Positions 47,159 to 55,595 of a stretch of 64,000 nt of DNA are shown here, piece after piece. The DNA is from Pseudomonas flavescens (GTDB lineage Bacteria > Pseudomonadota > Gammaproteobacteria > Pseudomonadales > Pseudomonadaceae): assembly GCF_013408425.1 (NCBI RefSeq), contig NZ_JACBYV010000001.1:2170001-2234000 (forward strand), given 5' to 3'. Under the pieces are notes generated by a model that was not told where the DNA came from, made no database searches, and saw only the letters and a program-made list of their open reading frames with translations. The translations under genes were made by a program, and so were the position numbers. The stretch's first letter is position 1. The number at the start of each line of letters is the position of its first letter.

Positions 47159-47587
47159 CTAGCCGCGCAGGCCACCTTCTCGTTCCCAGGCGCAGCGCAC
47201 GCGCAAGCCACCGTCGTGCGGGCTGTGCCGGCCGGTGTCCGACTCCCAGCGGAAGGTGTGGGTGCCGTTCAGCTCGGTTTCCAGATGCACCACGGCACTG
47301 GCCCAATACAGGCGTTTGAGCAGCGCCTCGAACTCGGCGACCCAGAGCTTCCATTCGTATTCGATGGTCTGGTAGCTCGCGCCGAAATGGATGACCTGGG
47401 TCTGGTACAAACCGCTGCCAGGCCGCTGGCAGCAGGAAAACATCTCGCGCCCGAGAAACGGCCAGGCATCACCGACAGGCAAGGCCTCCAGCACCTGCTG
47501 GTTGAGCAGACGCCGCAAGCGGCTCTCCGATGGGCTGTCCGACGGCCAGTCACGAATGCTGCCATAGACGATGGATTCCGATTCCAC
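47159..47587 (-). CDS. Hypothetical protein, 142 residues
   Basis: A soluble protein rich in Trp and Tyr (WPSDSPSES, MFSCCQRPGSGLYQTQVIHFG, YEWKLWVAEFEALLKRLYWA), without signal peptide or membrane segment. I do not recognise the family. Start GTG 47587, with GGAG 6 bp upstream. Array E directly abuts its 3' end and the CynX-type gene is upstream in the same direction, 109 bp away, so co-expression is possible. Confidence 0.72.
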   Translation of the reverse strand: MESESIVYGSIRDWPSDSPSESRLRRLLNQQVLEALPVGDAWPFLGREMFSCCQRPGSGLYQTQVIHFGASYQTIEYEWKLWVAEFEALLKRLYWASAVVHLETELNGTHTFRWESDTGRHSPHDGGLRVRCAWEREGGLRG

Positions 47588-47696
47588 GGGTCACTCCGCA
47601 AAAAAACTGGCTGCCTTCTATCACAGGGAGCGATTCAGGGAAACTCCACGGATGAGCGCTGTGACGGGTTTGGTCATTGCGCACCTCCCCGCCCTG

Positions 47697-48863
47697 CTAC
47701 GGCCGGCGTGGACCCTTGCGCATCGCCCAGGCCACCAGCACCATCACCGCAGCCATGCCGGTCAGCACCATGAACGGCACCTGGTAGGTACCGGCCATGT
47801 CCCGCGCCAGGCCGCTGAGCACCGGCGTGAGGCAGGCCACGCTATAGCCCAGGCCGAGCATCATCGCCGTCCAGCGGCTGACCGCCATGGGCGAGCCCGC
47901 TTCGTAGATGGGCAGCAGCAGCGACAGGGCGAAAGATCCGCTCATGCCGAAGCCCAGGGTCAGCGCCCAGAGCTCGGGGACGAAGGTAGGCAGGAAGGTG
48001 ATCATGCTCAGACTGGTCAGCGTCATGGAACCGCAAGCGACCATCAGCAGATAAGGGTTGCTGACACGCTGCACCAACCAGGGCAGCAGAAAGGAACTTG
48101 GCAGGCCCATCAGCATGGCCAGGCTGAACAGCGTATTGCTGTGCATCGCCGACAGCCCGGCTTCCTGATAGCGCGCCACTGTCCAGGTGGCAATCGCGTA
48201 GAACAGCCCGGCCTGCAGCGAAAAGTAGCCGGCGATCAACCAGGCCCGCGCCTCGCGCCAGGGCAAGCCGGCGGATGCTTCTTCATGGCTCAGCGGCTCG
48301 GCCCGGTGCTTGGGCAGACGCCACCAGATGGCGACGGCTAAGGCGGCGGGCAATGCCCAGATGGCCAGGCCGTAACTCCAGTCATCGGCGAACAGATGGG
48401 TAACCGGCATGGTCAGCACCACGCCAACCGCCCCGCCGATAGCCATGCTCAAGGAGTACCAGGCCAGCACCTGCCCCATGCGCCCGACGAAGTGACGCTT
48501 GATGAAGCCCGACAGCAGCGGCCCGGCAATGGCAATGGAGGCTCCCATCAGCACTGCGCTGCCGATCAGCATCACACTGGAATGGCCAATCAGGCGCAGC
48601 ATCAACGCCAGGGTAATGGTGCCCAGGCACAGGGTGATGGTGCGCTCCAGACCGAACCTGACCGCCAGGCGCGGAGCCAGCGGCGCCAACAGCCCCATGC
48701 ACAGCACCGGCAGCGCGGTAGTAAGGCTGATGAAGCCACGGCTCAGGGAAAGCTCCTGAGCGATGCGTTCGATAAGCGGCGCCAGCGAGGTAATGCCGGG
48801 GCGCAGGTTCACCGCTGCGGCCACGAGGGCCAACAGCAACAAAGCGCGAGAAACGGGTTTCAC
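47697..48863 (-). CDS. CynX/NimT-type MFS transporter
   Basis: A 388-residue major facilitator protein with twelve predicted membrane segments. The opening ALVAAAVNLRPGITSLAPLI is the signature of the cyanate/nitroimidazole (CynX/NimT) branch. The loop between segments 2 and 3 is PRLAVRFGLERT. The substrate is not predictable; no cyanase gene is nearby. ATG 48863 is used. Confidence 0.9.
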   Translation of the reverse strand: MKPVSRALLLLALVAAAVNLRPGITSLAPLIERIAQELSLSRGFISLTTALPVLCMGLLAPLAPRLAVRFGLERTITLCLGTITLALMLRLIGHSSVMLIGSAVLMGASIAIAGPLLSGFIKRHFVGRMGQVLAWYSLSMAIGGAVGVVLTMPVTHLFADDWSYGLAIWALPAALAVAIWWRLPKHRAEPLSHEEASAGLPWREARAWLIAGYFSLQAGLFYAIATWTVARYQEAGLSAMHSNTLFSLAMLMGLPSSFLLPWLVQRVSNPYLLMVACGSMTLTSLSMITFLPTFVPELWALTLGFGMSGSFALSLLLPIYEAGSPMAVSRWTAMMLGLGYSVACLTPVLSGLARDMAGTYQVPFMVLTGMAAVMVLVAWAMRKGPRRP

Positions 48864-49017
48864 AGGATATCCTGATCAGGTGGCCAGGTTTAGCCGAGGC
48901 GGCAACCCTACCGGCAGACCTGGATTAGAGCAAGCCTGGCAGCGGCCTTGTCTCTAAAAGCGCTGCAGTCATGAGTCGGGAGGACCACCATTTCCCACAG
49001 TCGGGCTCACCCAATAA

Positions 49018-50005
49018 TGTAGGAGCCAGCTCGCTGGCGATTGCTGGCCATGGCGCACGATTGCATGACGACTACGACCGCTTCGCCCGCAAGCGGGCTC
49101 CTACATGGCGGTGCCGTGGACGACAGGGGCTGATCCTTGCTGGCATTGGAGGCCATGGCGCACGATTGCATGACGGCTACGATCGCATCGCCCGCAAGCG
49201 GGCTCCTACATGGCGGTGCTGCGGACGACAGGGGCTGATCCTTGCTGGCATTGGAGGCCATGGCGCACGATTGCCTGGCGGCTACGATCGCATCGCCCGC
49301 AAGCGGGCTCCTATATGGCGGTGCCGCGGGCGGCAGGGGCTGGTCCTTGCTGGCGATTGCTGGCCATGGCGCACGATTGCATGGCGGCTACGATCGCATC
49401 GCCCGCAAGCGGGCTCCTACATGGCGGTGCCGTGGACGACAGGGGCTGATCCTTGCTGGCGATTGGCGGCCATGGCGCACGATTGCATGACGGCTACGAT
49501 CGCATCGCCCGCAAGCGGGCTCCTACATGGCGGTGCCGTGGACGACAGGGGCTGATCCTTGCTGGCATTGGAGGCCATGGCGCACGATTGCATGACGGCT
49601 ACGACCGCATCGCCCGCAAGCGGGCTCCTACATGGCGGTGCTGCGGACGGCAGGGGCTGGTCCTTGCTGGCGCTTGGCGGCCATGGCGCACGATTGCATG
49701 GCGGCTACGCTCGCATCGCCCGCAAGCGGGCTCCTACATGGCGGTGCCGTGGACGACAGGGGCTGGTCCTTGCTGGCGATTGGCGGCCATGGCGCACGAT
49801 TGCATGGCGGCTTCGACCGCATCGCCCGCAAGCGGGCTCCTACATGGCGGTGCTGCGGACGGCAGGGGCTGGTCCCTACATGGCGGTGCCGCGGGCGGCA
49901 GGGGCTGGTCCTTTGTAGGAGCCAGCTTGCTGGCGATTGCTGGCCATTGCATGGCGGCTAAGACCGCATCGCCTGCAAGCGGGCTCCTGCAGGGTTGCGG
50001 CGGTA
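49018..50005. repeat. REP array F: 105-106-bp units
   Basis: The tail GCCCGCAAGCGGGCTCCTAC recurs at 49085, 49190, 49295, 49401, 49507, 49612, 49718 and 49824 (period 105-106 bp), with a variant at 49971. Intact heads GTAGGAGCCAGC are found only at the left edge (49018) and right edge (about 49916). In the internal units the head has become TGGTCC/TGATCC-TTGCTGGC. A second motif ATGGCGGTGC appears after each tail. Confidence 0.93.
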
Positions 50006-50020
50006 CGGTTGCGTAGGGCT

Positions 50021-50839
50021 TCAGGATTCTCTGAGACCAGTTGCCTTGGCGCGCATCTTTTCGCACATGAGCGTCATTTCGTCATAGAGCAGTTGCGGAT
50101 TCTTCTGCTTCAGCGCCCAGGCCTGGCGGCCCTGCTCGTGGGGCAGGATCATGAACTGCCCGTCGGCCACCGCCTGGAAGATGTAATCGGCGATGAATTC
50201 GGCATTGATCGGCGAGCTCTCCAGCAACTTGCCGACCTGAGCCTTCATGGCAGGCGTAGGGCCGCGGAAGGAATCGAGCAGGTTGGTCTGGAAGAACGAC
50301 GGACACACCACGTGCACGCCAACCTGCAGCGGTTTGAGCTCGACCAGCAGGCTCTCCGACAACGCCACCACGCCAGCTTTGGCGACGTTGTAGTTGCTCA
50401 TGCCCGGCCCCTGCATCAGTGCCGCCATCGAAGCGATGTTGACGATGCGCCCCTGGCTGCGTTCGAGCAGCGGCAGGAAGGCTTTGCAGCCTTTCACCAC
50501 GCCCATCAGGTTGATCGCCAGTTGCCAATCCCAGTCTTCGAGGGACAGCTCGGCGAAGAAACCGCCCGAGGCGACACCGGCGTTGTTGACGATGATATCG
50601 ATGCCACCCAGCTTCTCTTCGCACGCCTGAGCGAACGCGGTGAGCTGGCTGTAATCGCGCACGTCACAGCGCAGGGTGAAACCTTCCCCGCCAGCGTTAC
50701 GCACCAGCTTCAGGGTCTCGGCCAGCCCCGCATCGTTGACGTCCGACAGCGCCAGGCGCCAGCCCTCACGGGCCCAACGCAGCGCGATCTCACGCCCCAA
50801 ACCGGACCCGGCACCCGTGATCATCATGCGATTGTGCAT
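50021..50839 (-). CDS. SDR family oxidoreductase
   Basis: A 272-residue classical short-chain dehydrogenase. Cofactor motif ITGAGSGLGREIAL near residues 7-20, NNAG near 86-89, catalytic Ser in IVNIASMAA and Tyr/Lys in MSNYNVAKAG near 150-159. The C-terminus (QAWALKQKNPQLLYDEMTLM) is characteristic of a Pseudomonas SDR group of unknown substrate. Start ATG 50839; a TTG two codons upstream is less likely. It ends 15 bp from array F. Confidence 0.9.
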   Translation of the reverse strand: MHNRMMITGAGSGLGREIALRWAREGWRLALSDVNDAGLAETLKLVRNAGGEGFTLRCDVRDYSQLTAFAQACEEKLGGIDIIVNNAGVASGGFFAELSLEDWDWQLAINLMGVVKGCKAFLPLLERSQGRIVNIASMAALMQGPGMSNYNVAKAGVVALSESLLVELKPLQVGVHVVCPSFFQTNLLDSFRGPTPAMKAQVGKLLESSPINAEFIADYIFQAVADGQFMILPHEQGRQAWALKQKNPQLLYDEMTLMCEKMRAKATGLRES

Positions 50840-51071
50840 ACGCAACCTGCCCTGCTGGCCAATGAAAGACAGCCCGAGTGTAGCGAAGGCAAACCCAGGC
50901 CCCAGCCATCATCAGCCTGTTGAATGGGCAGACCGCGGGCCGGGTATGGCGGGGAGATCGTGTGTCGGTCATGTCCTTGGGTATCGCTTCGCTCGACCCA
51001 GGCCGCCATTCCGACGGTTGCTCGCACGTAGCCGGGGTCGAGCGCCGCGACACCCGGGAGTGTTTTTCACG

Positions 51072-51911
51072 TCACTGAAACAGCCGCGTACTCAGCTCAT
51101 GGCTGGCTTCCAGCAGGATCGGCAGGAAACGATTTTCCAGCTCCTGTCGCGAAACGCGGCCAACGTGGGTACCGACATTCAGCGCTGCCAGCACCTGGCC
51201 GGCAGAATCCTTGAGCGGTACAGCGATGGAACGCAGGCTGACTTCCAGCTCCTGATCGATGATCACCCAACCCTGACGGCGAATCTCCTCGATATTGGCG
51301 CGCAGGTCTTCCGCCGTGTGCAGGGTGCGACTGGTCTTTACCTGCAGATCGGCATGGCTCAGGTAATCGTCCAGCGCCGCATCTCCCAAGGCTGCAAGCA
51401 GGATGCGGCCCATGGACGTGCAATACGCCGGCAGCCGGCTACCCACGCTGAGGTCAACGGAGATGAGCCGCTGCGGCGTGGCCGAACGGGCGATGTAGAG
51501 AATCTCGTCGCCCTCCAGCGTGGCCATGGAGCAGGCTTCGTGCAGTTGCTCGCTGAGCCGGTCGAGGATCGGCTGGGCAGTGACCGCCATGGGCGTCGAG
51601 GACAGATAGGCGTGGCCCAGCGTCAGCACCTTGGGCAGTAGCGAATAGACCCGCCCGTCGGTGGTCACGTAGCCCAGCTTCATCAGGGTGTGCAGGCAGC
51701 GGCGCACGGCGGCACGGGGAATCTCGGTACGGTGGCTGATCTGCGCGATGGTCAGGTGGCGCTTGCGCTCCTGAAAGGCATGGATGACCGCCAGCCCGCG
51801 CGCGAGCGAAGTCATGAAATTCGGATCGCCCGTGAACGCTTCGATACGCTTAGCCGGCGATGCGATGATCGGTGGCGCCATCGGGCTTGGCAGGGAACGG
51901 GATTCGGTCAT
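51072..51911 (-). CDS. pcaR: IclR-family regulator, PcaR-type
   Basis: A 279-residue regulator. The N-terminal winged HTH (LARGLAVIHAFQERKRHLTIAQ ... ISHRTEIPRAAVRRCLHTLMKLGYV) and the C-terminal IclR effector domain (ATLEGDEILYIARSATPQRLIS, SVGSRLPAYCTSMGRILLAAL) match the PcaR/PobR/PcaU branch, which senses beta-ketoadipate-pathway intermediates. Start ATG 51911 (MTESRSLPSP) is preferred over upstream codons, giving the usual length. A PcaR-like operator lies just upstream. No pca genes are in the window. Confidence 0.85.
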   Translation of the reverse strand: MTESRSLPSPMAPPIIASPAKRIEAFTGDPNFMTSLARGLAVIHAFQERKRHLTIAQISHRTEIPRAAVRRCLHTLMKLGYVTTDGRVYSLLPKVLTLGHAYLSSTPMAVTAQPILDRLSEQLHEACSMATLEGDEILYIARSATPQRLISVDLSVGSRLPAYCTSMGRILLAALGDAALDDYLSHADLQVKTSRTLHTAEDLRANIEEIRRQGWVIIDQELEVSLRSIAVPLKDSAGQVLAALNVGTHVGRVSRQELENRFLPILLEASHELSTRLFQ

Positions 51912-51938
51912 GGCTATCAACTCATCCTGACGATATGC

Positions 51939-51968
51939 GCGATTATCGAACTGCGGTGCGATAATCGC
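51939..51968. promoter_or_regulatory. Inverted-repeat operator between pcaR and the SIP gene
   Basis: GCGATTATCG (51939-51948) and CGATAATCGC (51959-51968) form a perfect 10-bp inverted repeat with a 10-bp spacer. Each arm is itself a near-palindrome CGATWATCG. The core agrees with the PcaR site I recall from P. putida (GTTCGATAATCGCAC type), and the left arm on the minus strand continues that match (GTTCGATAATCGCGC). Centred about 43 bp upstream of the pcaR ATG, it suggests autoregulation and perhaps control of the divergent gene. Confidence 0.75.
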
Positions 51969-52089
51969 AAGGTAATCGGCAGCGATCCTGAGCTTGCCCC
52001 TGTATCCGAGGCTCAAAACTGGCACTCGGTGATCACAAGACTGTCACTGGCAGAGCAAGTCATGCCTCTAGGAAAAAGGAGTGAGACGA

Positions 52090-52848
52090 GTGACCTCCAG
52101 GGCCAAGATCATCGAGCGGGTGATGCACCCCACCGCCCGCCGCTGCCTGACGGTGGCACGGGTAGCGGATGTCACCCCACGCATGCGCCGCGTGACCTTC
52201 ACTGGCGAGGCGCTCGAGGGTTTCGTTTCCGCCGCTGCGGATGACCACATCAAGCTACTGTTCGCACACAACGAAGACGAACAACGCCGCCTCGATGATT
52301 TTCTGGCGGGCCGCGATGGCGAACGACCGTTAACGCGGGACTACACGCCGCGCCGCTACGACCCGCAGGCTGGTGAACTGGACGTGGACTTCGTCCTGCA
52401 CGGCGACGGGCCTGCTTCCACCTGGGCGAGTCAGGTGCAGCCGGGGCAGCAGTTGTATATCGCCGGGCCACGGAGCTCTCTGGTGGTGCCGGATATCTTC
52501 GATGCCTACCTGCTGATCGGCGACGAAACCGCCCTGCCCGCCATTGGTCGATGGCTGGAGGCGCTCACACCAGGGCGCAAGGCGACGGTGCTGGTGGAGA
52601 TCGAGAACGAGGCGGAAAAACAGCGATTGCCCAGCGCGGCCGAGGTGCAACTGCACTGGCTGATTCGCGGCGAACGCAGCCTGCTCGACGCCACGCGCGC
52701 ATTGCGCAAGCCTGAAGGCGAGCTGTACGCCTGGGTCGCCTGCGAGGCCAATCAGTCTCGCAAGGTTCGTCGCATGCTGATCGAAGAGCAGGAGATCGAT
52801 GAGAAACGCATCAAGGCGGCAGGGTACTGGCGGCGGGATGACGCCTGA
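52090..52848 (+). CDS. Siderophore-interacting protein (ViuB/SIP family)
   Basis: A 252-residue FAD-dependent ferric-siderophore reductase. FAD-binding motif RDYTPRRYDP near residues 82-91, then HGDGPASTWASQVQPGQQL, the NAD(P)H-binding start LIGDETALPAIGRWLEAL near 140-157 and the C-terminal WVACEANQSRKVRR. It acts in the cytoplasm to release iron. Start GTG 52090 has AAGGAG 8 bp upstream; GTG 52081 would overlap that site. Divergent from pcaR and sharing its operator region. Confidence 0.9.
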   Translation: MTSRAKIIERVMHPTARRCLTVARVADVTPRMRRVTFTGEALEGFVSAAADDHIKLLFAHNEDEQRRLDDFLAGRDGERPLTRDYTPRRYDPQAGELDVDFVLHGDGPASTWASQVQPGQQLYIAGPRSSLVVPDIFDAYLLIGDETALPAIGRWLEALTPGRKATVLVEIENEAEKQRLPSAAEVQLHWLIRGERSLLDATRALRKPEGELYAWVACEANQSRKVRRMLIEEQEIDEKRIKAAGYWRRDDA

Positions 52849-52866
52849 TGCGAAACGCCAGTGTTG

Positions 52867-52966
52867 GTGGGCTGAAGCCCACCCTACGCCGCTGGACAGC
52901 TATCATTGCATCGCCCGAAAGCAGGCTCCTACGACCGTAGGGTGGGTCACGCTTCATCGACCCACC
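52867..52966. repeat. Cluster of small palindromes after the SIP gene
   Basis: GTGGGCT-GA-AGCCCAC at 52867-52882 is a perfect 7-bp hairpin. A REP half-stem (GCCCGAAAGCAGGCTCCTAC) spans about 52911-52931. GGTGGGT...ACCCACC lies at 52941-52966. The first hairpin lacks a clear T run. Nothing coding is seen in 52849-53030. Confidence 0.7.
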
Positions 52967-53030
52967 AAGCCATTCAACGCGGTAGCGGCTGATGTTCACG
53001 CGGCGTCGGATACCGCGTCGAAGGCGACGC

Positions 53031-53375
53031 TTACTGGGCGTGATGCCGGTAGAGGGCTGGGGGTACGCCGCTGCTGTCCACGGTTTGCCATGGGCCCTGC
53101 AAGGTGCCAGCCCAGCTCCAGCCATCGCTCCAGCGGTAGAAGGTGCGCTCGCGGTAGTAGGTGTCCCGCTCGGAGTCGACGACATAGACCCCCAAACCGC
53201 CATCCCAATGACTGGAGACGCCCGGCGGCGGTGCGAAGCGCGGGTGGGATTTGCTGGCTGGCGGTGAGCCAGCAGGTGCCGAGGGGCCATCGGTACCGGG
53301 TGCGGGGCTGTGCAATGTACAGCCGGCGAGGCTCAACAGGGTGGCCGCAAGGGCAGCCGACATCAGTTTATTCAT
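53031..53375 (-). CDS. Small lipoprotein downstream of ccmI
   Basis: A 114-residue secreted protein with a lipoprotein signal: MNKLMSAALAATLLSLAGC, lipobox LAGC with Cys19. A Pro/Ser-rich linker is followed by a Trp/Tyr-rich domain (HWDGGLGVYVVDSERDTYYRE, RTFYRWSDGWSW). Function is not known. Residue +2 after the Cys is Thr, so it is probably sorted to the outer membrane. Its start overlaps the ccmI stop by 4 bp, so it is the tenth gene of the ccm operon. Confidence 0.82.
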   Translation of the reverse strand: MNKLMSAALAATLLSLAGCTLHSPAPGTDGPSAPAGSPPASKSHPRFAPPPGVSSHWDGGLGVYVVDSERDTYYRERTFYRWSDGWSWAGTLQGPWQTVDSSGVPPALYRHHAQ

Positions 53376-54580
53376 GGTTGTTTGCCGTCAGCGCTATCGA
53401 TGATCAGGCGTTGCACGGTCTGGGTGGTGCTGGACAACGGTTGCCCCTGGCCGATCCACTCGCCGCTCTTCGCATCGCCGGCGCGCGAAATGCGCGCTAC
53501 CAGTTGAACCTGGTCGAACGCGGAAAGTTTCAGTTGCGGCATCATCGCATCGCTGTCCGAGAGGCTGACCTGCGCTGGCAGATCGGCCACGCTCAGGCGC
53601 TTGACCGCCAACGGCATGGGCGGCCCGGACGCAGCACGGGCGAAGACGAACACCGTGTCGCCCGGCTGCACCTTGTCACGCAGCGCATCCGCCAGTTCGA
53701 CACGCACCTGCAGGCTGCCGATTTCCGGCGTCTGCGCGGTGGCGGCAGCGCCGGCTTGCGGATCGATTTCCTGACGGGCACGAGCGATGCCGCCAGCGAT
53801 TGCCTGACGGGACGGATCGCCCTCGGGCAAGATCGCGACGAGGCGTTCCCAGTAGCTGATGGCGTCCTGAAAGCGCTGCTCCTCGTAAGCGGCGATGCCC
53901 AGCAAGCCCAGGCTGGTGACTTCTTCCGGGTCGGCCTTCAAGGCTTCGCCGGTCAGCGCATCCAGTTGCGCGGCCCACTGTTTATTGCCGGCAAAGTACA
54001 GGGCCTGAGCCCACTGCCCAAGCAGCTCGGGCTCGCGACCAGCGACCTTTACCGCCTGCTCGAACGCGCGCGCTGCATCCGCCGGGCGCTCCTGCGCCAT
54101 GTAGCTGCGACCCAGGAAGTACCAGCCCTCGGGGGACTCCGGATTGCCTTGCACGGCCTGCTCCAGGCGCGCGGTCATTTCCTCGATGCTGCGCGGCTCG
54201 CCAGTGAAGGTCCGCGCCCGCTCGACCTCGCCGATAGCGCCCCACTGCGCATAGAGCAGCACGCCAAGCAGCGGAACCAGCACGGCGGCGATCAGCGGCA
54301 CGGTGCGCCCCAGGCGCCCGGCCTTCGTCTCACCGCTGCCTTCGGTATCGGCAATCAGCTCACGCGCAGCCTCGTCACGGGCCGTTTGCAATCGGGCGTC
54401 ATCCAGCGTTCCGGCCTGGTGCTGCTGCTCCAGCTCGCGCAGGCGCTCCTGGTACAGGGTGACGTTCAGGGCGGTGCGATCCTCCTCGGTTTGAACCTTG
54501 CGACCGCGCAGCAGCGGGATCAGCAGAAAACTCACGGCGAGCAGACACAGCAGCCCGGCGGACAACCAGAATTCGATCAT
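53372..54580 (-). CDS. ccmI: Cytochrome c maturation protein CcmI
   Basis: A 402-residue apocytochrome c chaperone. Two membrane segments lie at the N-terminus (residues 2-25 and about 96-115), with a cytoplasmic leucine-zipper-like loop between them. A periplasmic TPR region follows (about 130-260; EGWYFLGRSYMAQERPADAARAFEQA). The C-terminal domain (about 290-402; QVRVELADALRDKVQPGDTVFVFARA) is the CycH-type extension. It overlaps ccmH by 4 bp. Confidence 0.93.
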   Translation of the reverse strand: MIEFWLSAGLLCLLAVSFLLIPLLRGRKVQTEEDRTALNVTLYQERLRELEQQHQAGTLDDARLQTARDEAARELIADTEGSGETKAGRLGRTVPLIAAVLVPLLGVLLYAQWGAIGEVERARTFTGEPRSIEEMTARLEQAVQGNPESPEGWYFLGRSYMAQERPADAARAFEQAVKVAGREPELLGQWAQALYFAGNKQWAAQLDALTGEALKADPEEVTSLGLLGIAAYEEQRFQDAISYWERLVAILPEGDPSRQAIAGGIARARQEIDPQAGAAATAQTPEIGSLQVRVELADALRDKVQPGDTVFVFARAASGPPMPLAVKRLSVADLPAQVSLSDSDAMMPQLKLSAFDQVQLVARISRAGDAKSGEWIGQGQPLSSTTQTVQRLIIDSADGKQP

Positions 54581-55062
54581 GGCTCTTTCTTATCCAGAGG
54601 CGCCTGCTCGAGCAGCTGCGCCAAACGTTGCTGTTCATCGCTCGACAGACCGGTGGAGACCTCCCCGCCAGCCTTGCGACGGCGCAGGACGATCACCCCG
54701 AGCAGCACGAAGCCACCGACCAGAAGCGCTGCCGGGCCATACCAGAGCAACAGCGTGCGGCGGGTGACCGGCGGCTTGTAGAGCACGAAATCGCCATAAC
54801 GGGCGACCAGGTAATCGATGATCTGCGCATTGCTGTCACCCGCCTCCAGTTTGCGGTAGATCTCGGCACGCAGGTCCATGGCGATCGGCGCGTCGGAATC
54901 GGCAATGTTCTGGTTCTGGCATTTCGGGCAGCGCAGTTCTTCGGTGAGTTGGCGGTAGCGGGCCCGTTCTGCCTCACTGGCGAACTCGTAGGTATCGATG
55001 GCCGCGTGGGCGACACCGACCAGCACCAGCAACAGGCTCAGCCCGATCAACAGGCGCTTCAT
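54577..55062 (-). CDS. ccmH: Cytochrome c maturation thiol protein CcmH
   Basis: A 161-residue membrane-anchored thiol oxidoreductase. Signal peptide (residues 1-20), the conserved motif LRCPKCQNQNIADSDA near 43-58 with the CxxC pair that reduces apocytochrome c, and a C-terminal membrane anchor near 106-127 (LLLWYGPAALLVGGFVLLGVIV). A short charged tail follows. It overlaps ccmG and ccmI by 4 bp each. Confidence 0.95.
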   Translation of the reverse strand: MKRLLIGLSLLLVLVGVAHAAIDTYEFASEAERARYRQLTEELRCPKCQNQNIADSDAPIAMDLRAEIYRKLEAGDSNAQIIDYLVARYGDFVLYKPPVTRRTLLLWYGPAALLVGGFVLLGVIVLRRRKAGGEVSTGLSSDEQQRLAQLLEQAPLDKKEP

Positions 55063-55595
55063 CGCCCGGCCTCGTCGACCATCTGCTGGTATAGCGGCGC
55101 GAGCTTCTCACGCCAGATCGCCTCGTCGATCACGCCGACGAACTTGTGACGGATGATGCCCTTGGCGTCGACGAAGAAGGTCTCCGGCGCGCCGTACACG
55201 CCCAGATCGAGGCCCAGCGTGCCCTTCGGATCGCTGATGTTTAGCTGATAAGGATCGTGGAAATCGCTCAGCCATTTCTGCGCGGCAGCGTTGTCGTCCT
55301 TGTAGTTGACGCCATGGATGGTCACGCCCAGGGCGGCCAGTTTGTTGAGCACCGGGTGCTCGACCTTGCAGGCGACGCACCAGGTGGCCCAGACGTTGAC
55401 CAGCGAAGGCTTGCCCAGCAGGTTTTCCTGGGTGATCAGTTGGTGGCCCTGCACTGCTGGCAGGGAGAACGCAGGAAAAGGCTTGTCGATCAGCGCCGAC
55501 GGCAGCTCGGCAGGGTCGAGAAACAGGCCGCGGTACAGAAACACCGCCACGCCGAGAAAGATCACCAGCGGTAGCAACAGAATCAGCCGTCTCAT
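55059..55595 (-). CDS. ccmG: Thiol:disulfide interchange protein CcmG/DsbE
   Basis: A 178-residue membrane-anchored periplasmic thioredoxin. One N-terminal membrane segment (residues 3-22), then a thioredoxin fold with the active site WATWCVACKVEHP near 70-82. The conserved GVNYKDD and GAPETFFVDAKG follow. It passes reducing equivalents to CcmH/apocytochrome. It overlaps ccmF by 4 bp. Confidence 0.95.
   Translation of the reverse strand: MRRLILLLPLVIFLGVAVFLYRGLFLDPAELPSALIDKPFPAFSLPAVQGHQLITQENLLGKPSLVNVWATWCVACKVEHPVLNKLAALGVTIHGVNYKDDNAAAQKWLSDFHDPYQLNISDPKGTLGLDLGVYGAPETFFVDAKGIIRHKFVGVIDEAIWREKLAPLYQQMVDEAGR

Noticed and set aside
49018..50005. CRISPR array
   Set aside because: Units of 105-106 bp are repeated over their whole length with inverted stems and no unique spacers; no cas genes are nearby.
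52799..54781. 660-codon plus-strand ORF
   Set aside because: Antisense to ccmI, ccmH and the lipoprotein gene, which overlap one another as a proper operon on the minus strand.
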